Notes under the pieces: model-generated
Database searches by the model: none
Seen by the model: only the letters and a program-made list of their open reading frames with translations
What the model was told of the DNA's origin: nothing
Shown: piece by piece, positions 25,444 through 35,590 of the stretch
Layout of the letters: the number at the start of each line of letters is the position of its first letter
Numbering within the stretch: position 1 is the stretch's first letter
Translations under genes and position numbers: made by a program
Origin: Mycobacterium sp.
GTDB taxonomy: Bacteria; Actinomycetota; Actinomycetes; Mycobacteriales; Mycobacteriaceae
Length of the DNA: 64,000 nt
Reading direction: 5' to 3'
Assembly (NCBI RefSeq): GCF_004298145.1
Contig: NZ_SCRH01000072.1
Location: 16,857 to 80,856, forward strand

Positions 25444-28061
25444 AGCTGCACCGGTTGGTCCTGACGAACTACCGCGGCATCTCGCACCGGGAAATCGAAT
25501 TCCCCGACCACGGCGTCGTGGTGGTGTGCGGCGCCAACGAGATCGGCAAGTCATCGATGATCGAAGCCCTGGATCTGCTCCTGGAATCGCGGGATCGCTC
25601 GACGAAGAAGGAAGTCAAACAGGTCAAACCCACCCATAGCGACGTGGGCTCCGAGGTGTCCGCTGAAATCAGTTGCGGCCCGTACCGTTTCGTGTATCGC
25701 AAGCGGTTTCACAAGAAATGCGAAACGGAGCTGACGGTCATCACGCCGTGCCGCGAACAGCTGACCGGCGACGAGGCCCACGACCGGGTCCGGGCGATGC
25801 TGGCCGAGACGGTGGACAGCGACCTGTGGCATGCCCAGCGAGTGCTGCAGTCGGCGTCGACCGCCGCGGTGGATTTATCCGGATGCGATGCGCTGTCGCG
25901 TGCGCTTGATGTCGCCGCCGGTGACAGCGGGGGCCTGTGCGGCACGGAGCCGTTGCTCATCGAACGCATCGACGCCGAGTACGGGCGGTATTTCACCCCG
26001 ACCGGACGCCCGACGGGGGAGTGGGCCGCCGCGATCGCCCGGCTGGCCGATGCCGAGGCCGCGGTCACCGAGTGCGCGGCCGCGGTCGCCGAGGTCGACG
26101 AGCGGGTGTCTCGCCACGCCGTTTTGACCGAGCAGGTGGCCGACTTCTCCCAGCGGCGCATCGCTGCCGGCCCGCGTGTTGCGGCCGCGCAGGAAGCTGC
26201 GGAGCGGATCGCAGAGCTCACCGCGCAGCGGCGCGAAGCCCAGTTGGTCGCCGCCGCCGCGGCGGCCACCAGCGCCGCGGCGGGCGCCGCCCACACCGGA
26301 CGTATGCAGCTGCTCGCCGAAATCGACGCCCGCGCCGGCGCTGTCGCCGAAACGGAAGCCCACGCGCAAGAAGCCGCGGCCGCACAATCGGCGGCGCGTG
26401 CCGAGGCCGAAGCTTGCGATGCCACGCTCGAGCAGGCCACCCGGGCCCTTACCGACCTGCAGCGCCGGGTCGATGCCGCGCGGCGCGCCGTCGACCGGCT
26501 CGCCGACCGCGAGCAGGCCGACCGGTTGCGCGTTCGGCTGGCCAAGGTCGATGCCCTCGAGCGGGATCGTGAGCGAATCTGCGCCGAGCTCAGCACGATC
26601 GCCGTCACCGAGGAAGTGCTGCGACGAATCGAGGACGCCGCGGCCGCGGTCCAGCGCATCGGCGACCAGTTGGCGTCGACGTCGGCGGCGATCGAATTCA
26701 CCGCTGCGGCTGACATTCACCTCGTGGTGGGTGGCGAACGGATCTCCTTGGCGGCGGGGCAAAGCTGGTCGATCACCGCCGCCGGGTCCATCGTGGTCGA
26801 GGTTCCCGATGTCCTGACCGCCCGGGTCACCCCGGGTGCGACCACGCTGGATATTCACGCGAAACATGCTGCGGTACAACATGAAATAGCCGCAGCACTG
26901 GCAATCGGTGAGGTCGCCGACCTCGCCGCCGCGCGATCGGCCGACCAGCGCCGCCGCGAGTTGCAGAGCACCCGTGATCAACTCAGCGCCACCCTGGCCG
27001 GTTTGTGCGGTGACGAGCAGATCGACGAGCTGCGCGCACGCCTGGCGCAGCTACGCGCCGAACACCCGGCCGAGCCGGACCTTGGGGTCACGGACATCGG
27101 CGCTGCCCGCGCCGAACTCGACGCGGCCCAGCAGAGTCGCGTGGCCGCATCGAGCGAATGCGACACACGCCGCCAGGCCGCCACCGCCGCCGCAGCAGGG
27201 CTGGCCGAGTTGTCAACCCGGGCAACCGTCCTGCAGAACACGTTGGAAGCTCAACGCGCCGAGCTACAGGCGACCGCCGCCCGGATGGCCGCGGAGCGCG
27301 CCTCGGTCAGCGACGAGGAACTGGCGTTGTCGGCGGACACGGCCCTGCGCGCCGAGCAAGCCGCGGAACAACGGGTCACCGAGCTCGCCGCTGCGTTGGC
27401 GGCAGCGTCTCCCGATGCAGTCACCACCGAATTGGCCGAGGCCACAAAGGAAGCCGAGTCGCTGCGCGAACGCTACGAAGAAGCCGCCAGCGCGTTGCGC
27501 GAGATCACCATCGAACTCTCGGTGTTCGGCAGCGAGGGGCGCCAGGGCAAGCTGGACGCCGCGGAAACAGAGCGCGAGCACGCCGCCACCGAAAACACCC
27601 AGATTGGCGGGCGGGCGCGGGCCGCCCAACTGCTGCGCTCTGTCATGACGCGCCACCGTGACACCACCCGGCAGCGCTACGTCGAGCCCTACCGTGCGGA
27701 ACTGCAGCGGCTCGGACGTCCCGTGTTCGGCCCCAGTTTCGAGGTCGACATCGACAGCGACCTGCGCATCCGTAGCCGCACGCTCAACGGCATCACGGTG
27801 CCCTACGAATCCTTGTCCGGCGGCGCCAGGGAGCAACTCGGCATCCTGGCCCGGCTGGCCGGCGCCGCCCTGGTCGCCAAGGAGGACGCCGTTCCGGTGG
27901 TCGTCGACGACGCGCTGGGTTTCACCGACCCCGACCGGTTGGCCAAGATGGGGCGGCTGTTCGACAGCGTCGGGACGTACGGGCAGGTGATCGTGCTCAC
28001 CTGCAGTCCCGACCGGTACGACGGTGTCCAGGGCGCGCATCGCATCGATCTGAGCGCCTAG
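25440..28061 (+). CDS. SbcC/Rad50-like ATPase
   Basis: SMC-like ATPase partner of the preceding nuclease, 873 residues. It begins VKLHRLVLTNYRGISHREIE, has Walker A GANEIGKSSM at 31-40, two long Ala/Glu/Arg-rich coiled-coil arms (about 200-380 and 500-740) interrupted by a globular insert, and a C-terminal lobe with ABC signature YESLSGGAREQLG and Walker B VPVVVDDALGFTD. No CxxC zinc hook is seen at the coiled-coil apex, in contrast to Rad50, and the central insert (about 410-470) is beta-rich. Start is a GTG overlapping the upstream stop. Equivalent to Rv1278 in length and position. The coiled coil was read from composition, not computed. Confidence 0.88.
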   Translation: MKLHRLVLTNYRGISHREIEFPDHGVVVVCGANEIGKSSMIEALDLLLESRDRSTKKEVKQVKPTHSDVGSEVSAEISCGPYRFVYRKRFHKKCETELTVITPCREQLTGDEAHDRVRAMLAETVDSDLWHAQRVLQSASTAAVDLSGCDALSRALDVAAGDSGGLCGTEPLLIERIDAEYGRYFTPTGRPTGEWAAAIARLADAEAAVTECAAAVAEVDERVSRHAVLTEQVADFSQRRIAAGPRVAAAQEAAERIAELTAQRREAQLVAAAAAATSAAAGAAHTGRMQLLAEIDARAGAVAETEAHAQEAAAAQSAARAEAEACDATLEQATRALTDLQRRVDAARRAVDRLADREQADRLRVRLAKVDALERDRERICAELSTIAVTEEVLRRIEDAAAAVQRIGDQLASTSAAIEFTAAADIHLVVGGERISLAAGQSWSITAAGSIVVEVPDVLTARVTPGATTLDIHAKHAAVQHEIAAALAIGEVADLAAARSADQRRRELQSTRDQLSATLAGLCGDEQIDELRARLAQLRAEHPAEPDLGVTDIGAARAELDAAQQSRVAASSECDTRRQAATAAAAGLAELSTRATVLQNTLEAQRAELQATAARMAAERASVSDEELALSADTALRAEQAAEQRVTELAAALAAASPDAVTTELAEATKEAESLRERYEEAASALREITIELSVFGSEGRQGKLDAAETEREHAATENTQIGGRARAAQLLRSVMTRHRDTTRQRYVEPYRAELQRLGRPVFGPSFEVDIDSDLRIRSRTLNGITVPYESLSGGAREQLGILARLAGAALVAKEDAVPVVVDDALGFTDPDRLAKMGRLFDSVGTYGQVIVLTCSPDRYDGVQGAHRIDLSA

Positions 28062-28158
28062 CCGTGGGTGGCTGACCTCGGCCGATCCGGCCGGTGCGAC
28101 GATCCAGCGTTGCCGTGGCGCCGTGCCTGCAGAATGGGACCATGGCGGTCCGACTGGA

Positions 28159-29403
28159 ATGACGATGAACGCGAAGCGGAGCCGGGTGCAGGAGAAGCTG
28201 GCGGAATTGCCCGGCGTGCGCGCCGTGCGCCGGCCGATCTCGCCCCAGAGCGCCGAAGAGTTCGATCTGTACTACGTGCGCACGGGCCGCAAGTCCACCC
28301 ACCCGCTGGTCATCATCCCCGGCGGTCCGGGCGTCGCGTCGGTGCAGATGTACAGGGGATTGCGGAGGCGCGCCGCGGCGGCAGGTCTCGACGTCATCAT
28401 GATCGAACACCGCGGGGTGGGGATGTCGCGCCACGACGATTCGGGTGCCGATCTGCCCCCACAGGCGATGACCGTGAATCAGGTTGTCGACGATGTGGCG
28501 GCGGTGCTCGACGACGCCCACGCGGGTTCGGCCGTCATCTACGGCGCGTCCTACGGCAGCTATATCGCGGCCGGAGTCGGTGTTCACCATCCCGATCGGG
28601 TGTCTGGGATGGTGCTGGATTCGCCGCTGCTGTCGCGGCACGACATCGTGGTCGTGCGCCGGGCGATCCGCCGGCTGCTGCTTCGGGGCGACAGCCCCGA
28701 AACCGCCGCGTTGGCACCGAAAATGCGCAGACTCGTCGACGCCGGTGTGATGACGCCCTCGGCAACACAGGTCGTCGCGACAATCTACGGCTTCGGTGGG
28801 GCCGACTTGCTCGAGCGGCAACTCGATCTGTTACTGGAGCGCCGAAAACTATTGTGGTGGACGCTGTCCCGGTTCACCACCCTGAGCAACCTGCCGTACC
28901 GGTATGAGGAAGATCTGGTGAGCCGCATCGCGTTCCGTGAACTGGACTACGCGGCCGAGCCCGATGGCCTGCCCCTCGATCCCGCAGTGGCCGAAAGCGA
29001 AGCCCGCACGCGGCGAGTGACTTTCGAGGATGAGCCCTATGACCTGCCCGCCGAAATGCCGAATTTCGGCTGGCCCACCGCGGTGATTTCCGGGGGCCGC
29101 GATCTCATCACCCCGCCGGCGGTGGCGGACCGCGTCGGGTCGCTGCTGCCCAATGCGGCACTCTTGAGCCTGCCCAGCATGGCGCACAGCGCGCTGGATT
29201 TTCGTGAGCCCGTCGCGTTCGCCGCCGCCGACGCGGTCCGGCGCGGCGATCTGGACGGGCTTGCTGCCCAAGCCCCGGCGCTGGACGCGCTTCCGCTGCG
29301 CCCCGAGATGCGTCTGCTGTGGAAGTTGATCGAAACGGCGGCCGCCGCCGAAGGGGCGCTGCCGATCCCGACGCGGCTGCTGCGGCGGCTCAGCTTCGCG
29401 TGA
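28159..29403 (+). CDS. Alpha/beta hydrolase, prolyl-aminopeptidase (S33) type
   Basis: Soluble serine hydrolase of about 414 residues. The oxyanion region is VIIPGGPGVAS, the nucleophile elbow is VIYGASYGSYIA, and the acid and His appear in ISGGRDLITPP and PSMAHSALD. The HGGPG-like motif (here PGGPG) and layout fit the proline iminopeptidase / S33 family, so it may cleave a small peptide, amide or ester. Start choices: GTG 28123, ATG 28159 or ATG 28165, the last having GGA at suitable distance; I used 28159. H37Rv has the GMC-type oxidoreductase Rv1279 at this position, so the gene content differs here. Its 3' end overlaps the convergent oppA by 14 bases. Confidence 0.82.
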   Translation: MTMNAKRSRVQEKLAELPGVRAVRRPISPQSAEEFDLYYVRTGRKSTHPLVIIPGGPGVASVQMYRGLRRRAAAAGLDVIMIEHRGVGMSRHDDSGADLPPQAMTVNQVVDDVAAVLDDAHAGSAVIYGASYGSYIAAGVGVHHPDRVSGMVLDSPLLSRHDIVVVRRAIRRLLLRGDSPETAALAPKMRRLVDAGVMTPSATQVVATIYGFGGADLLERQLDLLLERRKLLWWTLSRFTTLSNLPYRYEEDLVSRIAFRELDYAAEPDGLPLDPAVAESEARTRRVTFEDEPYDLPAEMPNFGWPTAVISGGRDLITPPAVADRVGSLLPNAALLSLPSMAHSALDFREPVAFAAADAVRRGDLDGLAAQAPALDALPLRPEMRLLWKLIETAAAAEGALPIPTRLLRRLSFA

Positions 29404-31084
29404 ATCCGATGGCGGTGTAGTTCAGGTCGCCAAGACCGGCCGCGCCGAAGTTGGCCAGCGTGCTGCGCACCGCGATGTCGCCGGGCGATTGGGTGAGCGG
29501 AAGGCTGAACCCCTCCGCCCAGATGAGCTTGTCGAGGTGGTTGGCCAGCGCCCGCGCCCGGTCGGGGTCGAGCTCTTGCAGTGTTCGTTCGATGGCTGCG
29601 TCGATCTGCGGGCTGCCGATCTTGCCGAAATTGCTTTCCCCGTCGGATTTGTAGATCTGGGTCAGCGCCGAGAGCGGGAAAGCGTCGCCGAGCCAACCGA
29701 ATTGGGCCATATCGAAGGCTCCGACGTTGATGTAATTGGTGAAGAAGCCGCTGCCCGCGCGGGCGATAAGTTCGAGCTTGACGCCGATTTGAGCGAGGCT
29801 GTGCTGGGCGATCTGCGCGAACTGCCTGCTGCCTTGGGCGTCGTAGAACAAATCACGAATGACCAGCTGCCGACCGTCCTTCTCCCGGAACTGGCCGACC
29901 CGCTTCCAGCCCAAGGCGTCAAGCTCGCGGTTGGCCGCGGCCGGGTCGTAGGGAACCACCGAGCTGTTGTCCTGGTAGCCCTTCTGCCCGGCGACATAGA
30001 TGTGATTGCTCAATGCCACCGGGTCGGTGGTGAGGCCGTATTGGACCACCTCGGCGATGGTCTGCCGATCGATGCCCTTGGCCACCGCGACCCGCAGCGC
30101 CTGATCGGCCAGGATCGACCCCGGGGCTCCGTTGAACGTGAAGTGAGACCACGCGGGGGCGGGGGCGCGCCGGATCGTGATTCCCTTGGTCCGCGCCGCG
30201 ATGGTCAGTTGATCGACCGTGCCGACCCCGGTGGCGTCGATCGTGTTGTTTTGCAGCGCCGGCAGCCGCGCGGCGTCGTCGAGAACCAGGTAGGTGATGC
30301 TGTCCAGGCGGGGCCGCGGACCCCACCATTTCGGGTTGCGGCTCAACATGATCCGCTGGGTTGTCCGATCCAACGACGACGCGATGAACGGGCCGGCCGA
30401 CGGGCCCGGCCCCTCGAGCTGGCCCTTGTTGAATGCCTCCGGGGTGGCCGTCATGCTCTTGGGCAGCAGCATTCCGTTGCCGGCGAACATGCCGCGCCAC
30501 TCCGCGTATGGCTTGGCGAACGTCATGATGGCCTGCCGGTCGTCGACGCCGCGGGTCACCGAGGCGACGCGGTCGGCGCCGCCGGGCCCGGCGATCTCGA
30601 AATTCTTGTCAGCGCCGCTCAAAGCGTGGATCTGGCTGGCGATGTCCTCCCAGGTGATCGGTGTGCCATCCGACCAGACGGCCTTGGGGTTGATCGTGTA
30701 GGTCACCACTTGCGGTGCGGTGCCGGTGAGTTCGACGCTGGTGAAGTAGTTGGTGTCGACCGCCGTCGAGCCGTCCGGGCCGATGATGAAGGCACGCGGC
30801 AAGGTGGCCTTCATCATCGCGGCGACCTCGGCCGAGTTGCCGTCGATGTGCAAAATGTTGAAGTTCGGCGGGAAGTCGGTGAGCGCGAGTCGCAGGCTGC
30901 CGCCGTCTTGCAGGGTGGCCGGATCGCGCGGGTTGATGTCGCTGGTCGTGCCGATTTGCGCGTTGTGCCCGGTTTCGGGAATCACGTTGATGGCCGGCGA
31001 GCAGCCCGACAGCACCAGTGCAATCGCGAGAAGCGCCGTCACGAACCGGGCGTCGCGACGTGGCTTGTCCGCCCGGCTAGACAC
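29390..31084 (-). CDS. oppA: Oligopeptide-type ABC transporter substrate-binding lipoprotein OppA
   Basis: Extracytoplasmic lipoprotein that captures peptides (or glutathione, reported for the M. tuberculosis system) for the OppBCD permease. The 564-residue protein has a signal peptide FVTALLAIALVLSGC with lipobox LSGC, and the SBP_bac_5 domain with VVTYTINPKAVWSDGTPITW, the usual substrate-binding signature, and later LRVAVAKGIDRQTIAEVV. GTG start at 31084 overlaps the oppD stop by eight bases. Last gene of the oppBCDA operon. Equivalent to Rv1280c. Confidence 0.92.
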   Translation of the reverse strand: MSSRADKPRRDARFVTALLAIALVLSGCSPAINVIPETGHNAQIGTTSDINPRDPATLQDGGSLRLALTDFPPNFNILHIDGNSAEVAAMMKATLPRAFIIGPDGSTAVDTNYFTSVELTGTAPQVVTYTINPKAVWSDGTPITWEDIASQIHALSGADKNFEIAGPGGADRVASVTRGVDDRQAIMTFAKPYAEWRGMFAGNGMLLPKSMTATPEAFNKGQLEGPGPSAGPFIASSLDRTTQRIMLSRNPKWWGPRPRLDSITYLVLDDAARLPALQNNTIDATGVGTVDQLTIAARTKGITIRRAPAPAWSHFTFNGAPGSILADQALRVAVAKGIDRQTIAEVVQYGLTTDPVALSNHIYVAGQKGYQDNSSVVPYDPAAANRELDALGWKRVGQFREKDGRQLVIRDLFYDAQGSRQFAQIAQHSLAQIGVKLELIARAGSGFFTNYINVGAFDMAQFGWLGDAFPLSALTQIYKSDGESNFGKIGSPQIDAAIERTLQELDPDRARALANHLDKLIWAEGFSLPLTQSPGDIAVRSTLANFGAAGLGDLNYTAIGFTRS

Positions 31085-32912
31085 GTTTGCCCGGATCCGG
31101 TTGCGGTACCGCGTTCAGCAGCCGCCGGGTGTATTCGTGTTGTGGATTGTCGAAGACCTGCCGGCTGTCACCCTGCTCGACGATCGAGCCGGCGTGCATC
31201 ACCACCACGTGGTGGGCGAGGTGCTTGACCACCGAAAGGTCGTGGGAGACGAACAGATAGGACAAGCCGAAGAGCGCTTGCAGGTCGAGCAACAGGTTGA
31301 TGATCCCGGCTTGGATGGACACGTCGAGCGCGGAGACGGGTTCGTCGAGTGCCAGGATCTTGGGCTGCAGTGCCAGCGCACGCGCGATGCCGATGCGTTG
31401 CTTTTGCCCGCCGGAGAACTCGGCGGGGTAGCGGATCGCGTCGGCGCGGCGCAGGCCCACGATGTCGAGCAACTCGGCGACGCGCGCGTTGGTGCGGGAT
31501 TTGTCGAACCCGTTGGCGCGCAGGGGTTCGGCGAGGAGCTCGAACACCGGTAGTCGCGGGTCCAGCGAGGCGACCGGGTCTTGGAACACGACCTGGATGT
31601 CGCGCCGCAGCGATCGTCGGCCGGCTGAGCTCAGCGTGGTGACATCGGTGCCCAGCACCTCGATCGTTCCCGATTCGGGCCCGGTGAGTTCCAAGATCTC
31701 GTGCAGCGTGGTCGATTTGCCCGAACCGGACTCGCCGACGATGCCCAGGGTGCGGCCCTGCCGCAACTCGAAGCTGACGCCGTCGACCGCGCGGACCTCC
31801 CCGGCGCTGCGGCGCAGCACGCCCTTGGTCAGTCGGTAGGTCTTGGTCAGGTCGCGAACCCGCACGACGACCGACGCGTCGGTGGATTGGGCCGAATGGG
31901 CTTTCGTGCTGACGCCGTAGATGTCCGCGGCGCTGCGCCCGTCGACCTGATCGGTGCGAATGCAGGCCGCCCGATGGTCGGCGCCGACGGACAGCAATTC
32001 CGGCTCCTCGAGCCGACATTCGTCGATGACCAGCGGGCAGCGTGGGGCAAAGGGGCAGCCGCGATCCAGGCCGACCAGCGACGGCGGCGCACCGGGGATC
32101 GGCACCAACCGGGTGCCCTGCGCGGCGTCGAGCCGCGGGACCGAGCCCAACAGCCCGACGGTATAGGGCATTCGGCGATCCCGGTAAAGGTCGTGCACTT
32201 CGGCGGATTCGACGACCCGCCCGGCGTACATCACCAGCGCCCGGTCGGCGAACTCGGCGACCACGCCGAGGTCGTGCGTGATGATGAGCACCCCGGCGCC
32301 GGTGATGTCGCGCGCGGTTTTGAGGACTTCGAGGATCTGCGCCTGGACGGTGACATCCAATGCGGTGGTGGGCTCGTCGCAGATCAACAAGTCGGGGTCG
32401 TTGGCGATCGCGATCGCGATGACCACCCGTTGTCGTTCGCCGCCGGAGAGCTCGTGCGGAAACGCGCGGGCGCGTCGCTCGGGCTGCGCGATACCCACCA
32501 GCTCGAGCAGCTCCACCGCGCGGCGGCGGGCCGCCTTCTTGCCCACCCGCGGCTGGTGGATCTCGATCGCCTCGGCGATCTGGTCGCCGACGGTGTACAC
32601 GGGCGTCAGCGCCGACATCGGATCCTGAAACACCATGCCGACCGCCTTGCCGCGGAACCGCGACATCGCATCGTCGCCCAGGCCCAGCAGCTCGGTGTCG
32701 TGCAATCGGACCGAGCCGCGCACCTGCGCGTACTCGGGCAACAAGCCCACGACCGCCATCGCCGAAACGGACTTGCCCGAACCTGATTCGCCGACCATGG
32801 CGACGACTTCCCCCGATTCGATGCGGTAGCTGATGCCGCGCACCGCGGTCACCGGGTCGCCGCCGGTTCCGAAGGTCACGGCCAAGTCGCTCACCTCGAG
32901 CAGCGGGCTCAT
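31077..32912 (-). CDS. oppD: Oligopeptide ABC transporter ATPase OppD (two fused ATPase domains)
   Basis: Cytoplasmic energy subunit, 611 residues, with two complete nucleotide-binding domains in one chain (OppD plus OppF). Domain 1: Walker A VGESGSGKSVS (about 36-46), signature ELSGGERQRV, Walker B LLICDEPTTALD, followed by the oligopeptide-transporter C-terminal motif with cysteines GCPFAPRCPLVIDEC, an iron-sulfur-like CxnC cluster seen in Opp/Dpp ATPases. Domain 2: Walker A VGESGSGKSTT, signature EFSGGQKQRI, Walker B ILALDEPVSALD. The ATG overlaps the oppC stop by four bases; longer upstream frames are spurious. Equivalent to Rv1281c. Confidence 0.92.
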   Translation of the reverse strand: MSPLLEVSDLAVTFGTGGDPVTAVRGISYRIESGEVVAMVGESGSGKSVSAMAVVGLLPEYAQVRGSVRLHDTELLGLGDDAMSRFRGKAVGMVFQDPMSALTPVYTVGDQIAEAIEIHQPRVGKKAARRRAVELLELVGIAQPERRARAFPHELSGGERQRVVIAIAIANDPDLLICDEPTTALDVTVQAQILEVLKTARDITGAGVLIITHDLGVVAEFADRALVMYAGRVVESAEVHDLYRDRRMPYTVGLLGSVPRLDAAQGTRLVPIPGAPPSLVGLDRGCPFAPRCPLVIDECRLEEPELLSVGADHRAACIRTDQVDGRSAADIYGVSTKAHSAQSTDASVVVRVRDLTKTYRLTKGVLRRSAGEVRAVDGVSFELRQGRTLGIVGESGSGKSTTLHEILELTGPESGTIEVLGTDVTTLSSAGRRSLRRDIQVVFQDPVASLDPRLPVFELLAEPLRANGFDKSRTNARVAELLDIVGLRRADAIRYPAEFSGGQKQRIGIARALALQPKILALDEPVSALDVSIQAGIINLLLDLQALFGLSYLFVSHDLSVVKHLAHHVVVMHAGSIVEQGDSRQVFDNPQHEYTRRLLNAVPQPDPGKRV

Positions 32913-33835
32913 CGGCGGCCGCCTCGCATCAACGCGCTGCCGGGATCCAGCGCGTCCCGCAGACCATCGCCGGTGAGGTTGGCGCACACCAAGATCAGCA
33001 CCAGCACCCCGGCGGGAAACAGGAACACCCACGGAAAGGTGGTCGCGGATTGGGTGCCATTGGCGATCAGGGTTCCCAGCGACACATCCGGTGGCTGAAT
33101 ACCGAAACCCAGGAAGCTCAAGCCGGTTTCGGCCAGGATGGCCGAGGCGACGTTGAGAGCGGCATCGATGATCAGGATGGATGCCACGTTGGGCACCACA
33201 TGCCCGACGATGATGCGACGGCTAGATACACCCATATACCGTGCGGCACGGATGAATTCGCGCTCACGCAAACTCATGGTCATGCCGCGCACCATCCGGG
33301 AACTGACCATCCAGCCGAAGCCGGCCAGCAGCAGAACGAGCATCAAGACATTGGCCGAGTCCTTGGTTCGCGGCGTCACGATGGCGATCAGGATGAAGCT
33401 GGGCACCACCAACAGCAGGTCGACCACCCACATCAGCACGCGGTCACGCCAACCACCGAAATAGCCGGAGACCGACCCGACGGTGGCGGCGACGCCGGTG
33501 GAGATGACCGCGACACAGACACCGATCAGCATCGACTTCTGCATTCCCCGCAGGATCTGCGCCAACAGGTCTTGGCCCAGCGCGTTGGTGCCCAGCCAGT
33601 GACGCGCGTTCGGCGGCTGCAGCAACGCCGTGAAGTCGAGGTCCTCGTAGGAATAGGGCAGCACCGCCGGCAGCGTGTAGCAGCCGACGAACAACAGCAC
33701 CAACAGCGTCAGCGACGCCACCGCGAACCGGTTGCGCGCAAACCTGCGTAACACCAGCGTGCGGCGCGACGTGAAGTCCGCCACTTCGGGGCTAGAAAAC
33801 CCTTGGGCGCCATCGACATTCGCCTGGGAAGTCAT
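32909..33835 (-). CDS. oppC: Oligopeptide ABC transporter permease OppC
   Basis: Inner-membrane permease of 308 residues. An N-terminal extension (1-30) precedes helix 1 (FAVASLTLLVLLFVGCYTLP), then the family motif LGTNALGQDLLAQILRGMQKS, and the EAA loop that docks on the ATPase is EREFIRAARYMGVSSRRIIV. About six membrane helices in all. Start ATG at 33835 overlaps the oppB stop (ATGA). Equivalent to Rv1282c, slightly longer at the N-terminus. Confidence 0.9.
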   Translation of the reverse strand: MTSQANVDGAQGFSSPEVADFTSRRTLVLRRFARNRFAVASLTLLVLLFVGCYTLPAVLPYSYEDLDFTALLQPPNARHWLGTNALGQDLLAQILRGMQKSMLIGVCVAVISTGVAATVGSVSGYFGGWRDRVLMWVVDLLLVVPSFILIAIVTPRTKDSANVLMLVLLLAGFGWMVSSRMVRGMTMSLREREFIRAARYMGVSSRRIIVGHVVPNVASILIIDAALNVASAILAETGLSFLGFGIQPPDVSLGTLIANGTQSATTFPWVFLFPAGVLVLILVCANLTGDGLRDALDPGSALMRGGRR

Positions 33836-34809
33836 GACACACGGACCCGCGGATCGAGGGCCGCGTAGAACACGTCCGAGAGCAGGCCGGCCAGCAACAC
33901 CACCGCGCCGGAGAACAAGGTGATGGCCGCGATGATGTTGGTGTCTTGCGTCGCGATGCCCTGCACCAGCCATTCGCCCATGCCGTGCCAGCCGAAGATC
34001 TTCTCCACGAACACCGCCCCGGTGACCAGCCCCGCCACCCCGTAGGCGAACAGGGTGGCCAGCGGGATCAGCGCGGTGCGCAACCCGTGCTTCACCAGCG
34101 CACGACGGCGGGTCAGCCCCTTGGCGCGCGCGGTGCGGATGAAATCCTGACCGAGGACATCGAGCATCGCGTTGCGCTGATAACGGCTGTATCCGGCCGC
34201 GGCGACCAGCGCCAGGGTCAGCGACGGCAACACCAAATGCCGTAACCGGTCGAGTAACCGCGCACCGGCCCCACCGGACACACCCGGTGAGGTCTCCCCG
34301 GTGTAGTCGAAAATGTTTAGGCCCACGGCCCAGTTCACCCGCAGCGCGGCGAGGATCAACAGGCTGGCGATGACGAAGGTCGGGGTGCTGAGGACCAGCA
34401 GCGCCACCATGGTGACGACCCGATCGCTGAGTCGATACTGCCGAATGGCGCCCCACGCCCCGGCCGCGATGCCCGCGATGGTGCCCACCAGCGAACCAAT
34501 GATCAGCAGGCGCAGCGTTACTCCGACGCGGCGCCCCAGTGACGCTCCGACGGGCTGCCCGGTGATGGTCGTGCCGAAGTCACCGCGGACGGCGTGCGAA
34601 GCCCAGTGCGCGTAGCGGATCGGTATCGGCTCGTCCAGACCGAGCGTGTGGGCCTTGGCGTCGATCACCGTTTGTGGCGGTCGCGGGTTGCGCTGCAAGA
34701 GGCTGTCCAGCGGCTTGAAGGCCACCGATGTCAGGCAAAACGTCAAAAACGATGCCAGCGCCAGCAGCACGACGTAGTTGAGTAACCGGCGTGCCAGAAA
34801 CCGAGTCAT
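33832..34809 (-). CDS. oppB: Oligopeptide ABC transporter permease OppB
   Basis: Inner-membrane permease, 325 residues, first gene of the oppBCDA operon. N-terminal helix FLARRLLNYVVLLALASFLT, then the periplasmic loop LGLDEPIPIRYAHWASHAV typical of OppB/DppB, and the EAA loop GQDFIRTARAKGLTRRRALV. Same length as Rv1283c. The operon promoter should lie in the 177-base gap shared with the divergent carbonic anhydrase gene. Confidence 0.92.
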   Translation of the reverse strand: MTRFLARRLLNYVVLLALASFLTFCLTSVAFKPLDSLLQRNPRPPQTVIDAKAHTLGLDEPIPIRYAHWASHAVRGDFGTTITGQPVGASLGRRVGVTLRLLIIGSLVGTIAGIAAGAWGAIRQYRLSDRVVTMVALLVLSTPTFVIASLLILAALRVNWAVGLNIFDYTGETSPGVSGGAGARLLDRLRHLVLPSLTLALVAAAGYSRYQRNAMLDVLGQDFIRTARAKGLTRRRALVKHGLRTALIPLATLFAYGVAGLVTGAVFVEKIFGWHGMGEWLVQGIATQDTNIIAAITLFSGAVVLLAGLLSDVFYAALDPRVRVS

Positions 34810-34986
34810 GCCTGTCCGGGCAGCCCACGTCGCATTGGGACAGGTTATCGAGCCGGCAGCATGGCGTCGCGGCTACGGCGCCCGGCGCGTTCGGTGATCT
34901 TCCGATCTGGTTGATTCTCATGCGTGAATCGCGTGTGATCGATTGTTAGGATCCCAAGCGACCGCGACACTCCCGAGGAGGCTTGC

Positions 34987-35478
34987 GTGACGGTTACCGA
35001 GGATTACCTGGCCAACAACGCCGACTATGCGAGCACCTTCACGGGGCCGCTACCGATGCCGCCGAGCAAGCATGTCGCCGTCGTCGCCTGTATGGACGCC
35101 CGGCTCGACGTCTACCGTCTTCTCGGGATCAACGAGGGGGAAGCCCACGTCATCCGCAATGCGGGCGGAGTCATCACCGATGACGTCGTGCGCTCGCTGG
35201 CCATCAGCCAACGACTGCTGGGAACGCGGGAGATCATCCTGATTCACCACACCGATTGCGGGATGCTCACGTTCACCGACGATGACTTCAAGCGCGGCAT
35301 CCAGGACGAGACCGGGGTCAAGCCGCCGTGGGCGCCCGAGTCGTTCCCGGATGTGGCCGAGGATGTCCGGCAGTCGCTGCGCCGCATCGAGGGCAATCCC
35401 TTCGTCGCCAAGCACGGCTCCGTGCGCGGATTCTTCTTCGACGTCGCCACGGGCAAGCTCAACGAGGTCACGCTGTAA
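34987..35478 (+). CDS. canA: Beta-carbonic anhydrase CanA
   Basis: Zinc enzyme interconverting CO2 and bicarbonate, 163 residues, cytosolic. The zinc ligands are Cys35, His88 and Cys91 (VVACMDARLD and ILIHHTDCGM) with the Asp37-Arg39 dyad, the same numbering as Rv1284. It lacks the long N-terminal helix of plant-type enzymes, as does the mycobacterial protein. GTG start preceded by a strong AGGAGG six bases upstream, one of the best ribosome binding sites in the window. Divergent from oppB. The gap 35479-35676 to cysD holds a candidate promoter. Confidence 0.93.
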   Translation: MTVTEDYLANNADYASTFTGPLPMPPSKHVAVVACMDARLDVYRLLGINEGEAHVIRNAGGVITDDVVRSLAISQRLLGTREIILIHHTDCGMLTFTDDDFKRGIQDETGVKPPWAPESFPDVAEDVRQSLRRIEGNPFVAKHGSVRGFFFDVATGKLNEVTL

Positions 35479-35590
35479 TCGGCGGTTGGCCGCGGTCGTA
35501 ACGCCACGGCGAAATATCGCGCGGATTTTGGCCGCGCCGTTACCTGCGCGGCCTCCCCGGGCCCGGTAGCTCGCCCTTTCACACCTCAGG